Below the pieces are notes generated by a model. That model made no database searches. It was not told the DNA's origin and was given only the letters and a program-made list of their open reading frames with translations. DNA of 64,000 nt, from NCBI GenBank assembly GCA_030549775.1, contig CM060177.1:45844244-45908243 (forward strand), in the 5' to 3' direction. Both the position numbers and the translations under genes were made by a program. This document shows, in pieces, positions 59,490-64,000 of the stretch. Origin of the DNA: Tamarix chinensis (taxonomy: Eukaryota > Streptophyta > Magnoliopsida > Caryophyllales > Tamaricaceae). The stretch's first letter is position 1. Each line of letters begins with the position of its first letter.

Positions 59490-60550
59490 TAAGAGTGAGT
59501 CTGAAAAATACATATATTTCATATATTAATACACATCTTATATGCATAAATATATCTTTTATAATAAAATACATATTCATCGTATAAAGTATAATGGACA
59601 CGGTAATATTTTTATAAATATATTATTTTTTTATTAGATAATATATATCTTTTAGATATAAATATATATATTTTTAGTAAAAATATATATCTTATCTAAT
59701 ACAATATATATTTATCCAATAAAATACACATTTTTTTTATAAAGGATATAAATAAATAAATAATTTTTATTTTTATCACCAATGAAGTTTATTTTTATAT
59801 ATCAATTAGTCAACAATAAATATGTATTTACCATTATAAAATATGCATTTAAAATCATATATGTGCATTTGTTAATATAAGATGTGTATTAACTCTTATA
59901 AATTATTCATTCATAGTCACAAATAATCATCTTAAAATATACATTTGTCGATATGATATGTATGCATTTATCCCGTAAAGATATACATTATTTATGATAA
60001 GATGTGCATTTATAACACATATATTTATTTTTTATTATTTTATTAATAAAATGATGCTTATTAATATCCCAACGACATGTATTTTATTGAATAAGGAGCA
60101 TATTCATAACTATAAACCATGCATTTTTATTTCTAGAAAATGTACATTATTGTTTTAAAAAAAATGTGCATATAAAACTATAAGGTATGTATTTTTCAAA
60201 AAGAGACTTACATTTATCAATAAAATATATGTGTTTATAACTATAAGATGTTCAATCACACTACATGTACTCATCCCCTAGAGTTTTATCAATAGAGAAT
60301 GTATATTTATATTTAAAATATGTATATTTTATTAGATGAAATGCGCTTTTTCACCATGAAAGATATAAATTTATATATCAAAAGTGTGTATTTTATTAAA
60401 TAAAATGTGTATTTTTTTAAATTAAAATTTAATAAATTTATAAAAATATTATTGTCTCTACCATATTTTCTAAAATGGATATAAATTCCACCATAAAATA
60501 TGTATATTTATGCATAAAAATGTACATTTACCAGCATTATATATGTATTT
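59490..60550. repeat. Degenerate AT-rich minisatellite
   Basis: Short motifs of the type AAAATATGTGTATTTAT, AAAATATGCATTTA and TATAAGATGTGCATT recur throughout at irregular intervals of about 20-40 bp. It resembles, in style only, the CACCATG array at 35,880-36,750. Confidence 0.65.
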
Positions 60551-61285
60551 TTTAAACCCTTTTTTGCTCTACGCTCAAAACAAACTTTAATTAAATTATA
60601 AAAACATCGCCGCTCAAAATTCCTAAAATGCAAATTTTGCTCTACGGACTTTTTCACCCTGCAAGTCCAGATTCATTTTTCACGGAACTAGGATTGACGA
60701 ACGTGTGCAAACTTAACTTTACAAGTCCAGAAGGTCTCTACCTACATTTTATCACACTAAGTATGAGGATAAATGGGTAATCAAGGTGTAACGGATACTC
60801 TCCAACTTCAGGCCTTTTAAATAATGTATTTAAAAATAACAAAAACGTCATTAATGAAATGGTCATTTCAGACCAAACAAAGGCATGGGTAATGCACTGC
60901 GTAAGACAAAAAAATAAGTTTCTTGTTTTTTCTCTCTCCTCTTACCTCATACCAAGCGAGCACTGAGTTGAATAAAACACAGTTAATACTTCCTCGTAGT
61001 CATATCATAGCAGGAGATGGGATGATACTGGGCTCTCCCTATATGTGTCGCCCACTCGAGATTCTGGCAACTCACCAGCATTTGAATATTATTATGATTA
61101 ACGTGCTCAGAACACGAAACCAAGATACTCCACGCCTCCCATGAAGAAGCAATTTCTGTAGAAACAAGGACGACCAGTCTAGGCACAGATAGACAAATGG
61201 ATTTTAGACCAACGAACACAGATAGTGTATCTAGGTGAAGCCACAGCTTCAATATAAACAAGCGTACACATTCTATATTTATTTA

Positions 61286-61317
<32 letters not shown>

Positions 61318-61831
61318 TTGATTTAGCCTTCATTACGAAAAAAATTATGTGTTCCTGTTTCACAGGAGTTCCATAAGTTTGGAACTTAGAACTCCTACAT
61401 AACTTAGGGCCCTTGATAGTAGCAACTTTGGGGAAGGGAGCGTGCATTCGTAGATGCATCACCCATGCAGTGCACTACTAACTCGGACCGTGGAAATCGA
61501 CCCAACCAAAATTGACAAACAGAAAAAAATCAACAATAAGAATCAGTTTGGTAAGATCATAAAGAACAAAGGCTCAAACGGATGTAGAAGGCTTAAATGG
61601 AAACTTATCACCTCTAACAAAAGAAGCGTCGGATTAAGTGGAAACATTATGTACAAGTTCAAACGCCGCCGTCTATACTATTTCTTGGCTACGAATGCCT
61701 TAAATAACTGATAAGAGCATTGTTAATAGTCCGACAATCACGCACCAAAAGAATTCCAGTAATCACCTAATCACACCGTGTAACTGTGAGTACTCTGAGC
61801 AATGAGTATGGTACATTCAGCCAGATGAATG
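60551..61831. other. Downstream flank of the cysteine oxidase gene
   Basis: No recognised gene. An ATT microsatellite lies at about 61,285-61,318. Part of the right end must be the 3' UTR of the - strand PCO gene. The frames at 60,923-61,144, 60,983-61,261 and 61,454-61,711 show no family features. Confidence 0.5.
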
Positions 61832-63631
61832 CTATGTAATAGCTTTCTTGACCACAGGACCCTTGTACTCTCCTCTAAGTACCAGAAAGTTTTCAGGAGG
61901 TGGTATCTCTTCTAACCAAAATACTTCCGTAGGTTTCACATCCTGTAGTCCGTCAACGCCATCTTGGAATGGTTCAAAAGCAGGCAGTTAGTAAATTAAG
62001 ATTGAGTATATTCACCAAATTGCAAAAAAGAAAGGACTATTACCAGGTAGATCTCTTCTAGGACACTTCCGGAAATAGGAACAGTGTCGTCCATCTTCTG
62101 AGTTATAGGGAGGTGTAAGGATATCAAAGAGAGCACAGGGAGTTACTGCTTTGAAACAATGGATGTTACCACCTTGCTTTGGAAAAAGAATGGTTGTACC
62201 ACACGGCGCAGTCATTTCACAATCCCGGACCATCTTTGCAGGTCTTGCTGGAATTTCTAACAATCAAATTAGGGCCTCGAGAAAAAGGAGAGATACAAAC
62301 AATCAATACTGACATGACCACAGATAAATATGCCTGTCATTTCTTAGATGCTGAACTGAAAATTTAATGAAGCTTACAGTATGAGAAACTTGTATAAAAT
62401 AGAAACTTGTATGTTTTCATGTTTAGAGCAACCTGTAGGATATATATTTCACTACAAATAAACGGGTCCTAAACATTTAAACCATGATCAAGCTATGCAG
62501 GTTAGTAGAATTACATATTTGCGGCAACCATTAAGGGCAAACAGTTCTCTAATACTTCCAACAAAAGTAGCCATACTTCAAACTTTAAGAGACACCGTCT
62601 AATGGGAGCAAGTACAATTAATAGTTTATGAAGGATAAGCAGTCATATATGGCCATTCTTAAAGCTTTCAGAGCACCACCAAATGAGTGAAGCTGAGGCA
62701 GAAATCAATGCCTGACTCAACCTCTACGCTCCCAGGAATGGGCGTGTGCTCTGGCATCTGCATCCTTCAGTACCAGGTATCTATAACGTCATCAGAAGAT
62801 AACAGCATGGTGAATTGTATTATTGAACCAACTGATACATGATAAGGAAATGAAGCCTAATGACCGCCTAGAAGTAACTTATTTCCGTTTTGGTGAAAGA
62901 AGTATTACTTGCTTTCCAAACAGCGTTAACAGGTTAGGAATGCAAAGAAAAAAGAGAAACAGACATCAGTAACTAGGAAAAATAAATGGTTAGTGGAATG
63001 GAGAAAAGTGAAAAATAGAGAGGGAGGGGATATTGAACAGTATCCTGATATTAGGAATGCAAAGAGAAAAGAACCTTGAAATTGATCGGCAGGCTCAGGT
63101 AAATCGAGCCAATCATAAGACCTTGCATGTAAGGAACCGTATAGAAGCTTGCTCAGCACAGTCATTCCAGGATGATTGTGCAGAGGTATGATCGAGGAAG
63201 GTGGCATACAAAAGATTCCTATCTGCAAACCAAAGAGAAAGACCAACCATTAAAATTAATAACAGCTACCTATGTCACATGGAAACTCCATCACCCCGCC
63301 ATTTCCCATTTCGGAATGTTTTCCTGTTTTCTATTTCACATCCCTGTTTCCCAAAATGTACATAAATATACGTTGTATTTAAAAAAATTATTATTTCCCC
63401 GTTTCTGTGCAACCTTGACAGCTACTGACCCATGAATAAAAGGTTTTTCTATAACCCAGCTACTTACAGAGAAGCTTTCACATTCATGTATATGCAGGTA
63501 CTTGATGGGGGGAGGACAGTGTTGACTTCCATTGCGAAATTTCTTCCCATCGCTACCATTTGCAGGTAGTTTCCACTTTAGCACCATTTGTGCCTCCTGG
63601 TCAAGACCCACATTAGCAGGCTTGATATCAT
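61832..63631 (-). CDS. PCO: Plant cysteine oxidase, last four exons (5' partial)
   Basis: Exons on -: 63,631-63,468, 63,222-63,075, 62,247-62,044 and 61,962-61,832 (stop TAG). All introns are GT-AG and the phases join cleanly (0, 1, 1), giving 214 residues plus a split first codon. Plant cysteine oxidases are cytosolic/nuclear iron enzymes that use O2 to oxidise N-terminal Cys of ERF-VII and similar proteins to the sulfinate, exposing them to the Arg/N-degron pathway. Exon 2 shown here holds [16 protein letters not shown], giving two of the three iron-binding His; exon 3 holds GGNIHCF with the third. [39 protein letters not shown] and the tail [16 protein letters not shown] are family hallmarks. 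The ARPAK and [11 protein letters not shown] text suits the PCO3/4/5-like clade better than PCO1/2. A short polar insert ([11 protein letters not shown]) precedes KYLHI. The N-terminal exon lies off the window. Confidence 0.93.
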
Positions 63632-64000
63632 CTGGGAATATATTAGCAAAATGTTAAGACAATATACTTCTATTTTCTGTTGAACGATACTGACTGGGAA
63701 CATATATATGCATACACACACACAAACATATGAAACCTGGCATAAGTAAATAAATCAAATGGCAGAGAAACAGAAAGATGAATATATGCAACAAATATGA
63801 CCAAGGCATTTTTCTTTTTCTAGAAGAGTCCCCTCTTGAATTCATAAACATTGTACAAAAACACTTCAGGACACTACCTCAGAACCAAGCTTTCATAAAT
63901 GCTATCACAATGCAAATCAACATCTAAGTGGTTAACCCCATTTATAGCTTTTATAAACTTTACATGTATATAAAGATCTAGCTGTCCTAATATAATTGAG
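63632..64000 (-). other. Intron of the cysteine oxidase gene (partial)
   Basis: Starts leftward at the acceptor TATATTCCCAG. No sequence like the expected N-terminal PCO exon (basic Lys/Arg-rich segment, then a LYDTCKEVF-type helix) is found up to the right edge, so the intron continues beyond 64,000. Contains a CA-rich stretch at about 63,712-63,725. Confidence 0.7.

Overview
This window is AT-rich nuclear DNA from a flowering plant. Two ordinary plant genes with GT-AG introns sit in a landscape of old, nested retrotransposons, which points to a species with a medium or large repeat-filled genome. I cannot name the species or say firmly whether it is a monocot or a eudicot.

Genes. (1) A complete three-exon gene on the + strand, 40,262-42,582, encodes a predicted 697-residue DUF688-family protein of unknown function. 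(2) The last four exons of a plant cysteine oxidase (PCO) lie on the - strand at 61,832-63,631. PCO is the thiol dioxygenase that feeds the oxygen-sensing N-degron pathway. Its first exon or exons lie beyond the right edge. I see no operon-like cluster, RNA gene or CRISPR array, and no link between the two genes beyond proximity.

Retroelement layout. 556-6,683: degenerate Ty3/gypsy sequence on +, with a duplicated 3' tail in front of its LTR. 6,690-15,577: nested long LTRs. 15,578-17,590: a - strand Ty3/gypsy integrase remnant split by a 1.2-kb poly(A)-tailed insertion. 18,700-20,170: a field of short GACCCG-like motifs with a small TIR element inside. 22,497-25,772: a long LTR that still has its primer-binding site. 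27,336-33,476: a solo LTR with another LTR inside it. 35,770-36,750: a hairpin followed by a CACCATG minisatellite. 43,230-47,370: an L1-like LINE on -. 47,375-58,575: a small copia-like remnant carrying one long LTR in its body and a second in its 3' LTR. 59,490-60,550: another AT-rich minisatellite.

The unifying theme is one family of very long LTRs (about 3-6 kb) with extended inverted ends of the type TGTAACACCC...GGGTGTTACA. At least seven copies or pieces are present. One retained tRNA-Met-type primer-binding site (22,497-22,510) and TATA boxes in four copies agree on the transcription direction. The family carries its own internal tandem arrays: a 30-bp unit, a CCGGTGG unit, a telo-box unit and a 145-bp unit. 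The length, termini, 5-bp target duplications and Met PBS fit Del/Tekay-type chromoviruses, but that assignment is inference. No frankly new gene system is visible. The strongest leads are the LTR architecture and the several insertion events that can be dated relative to one another.
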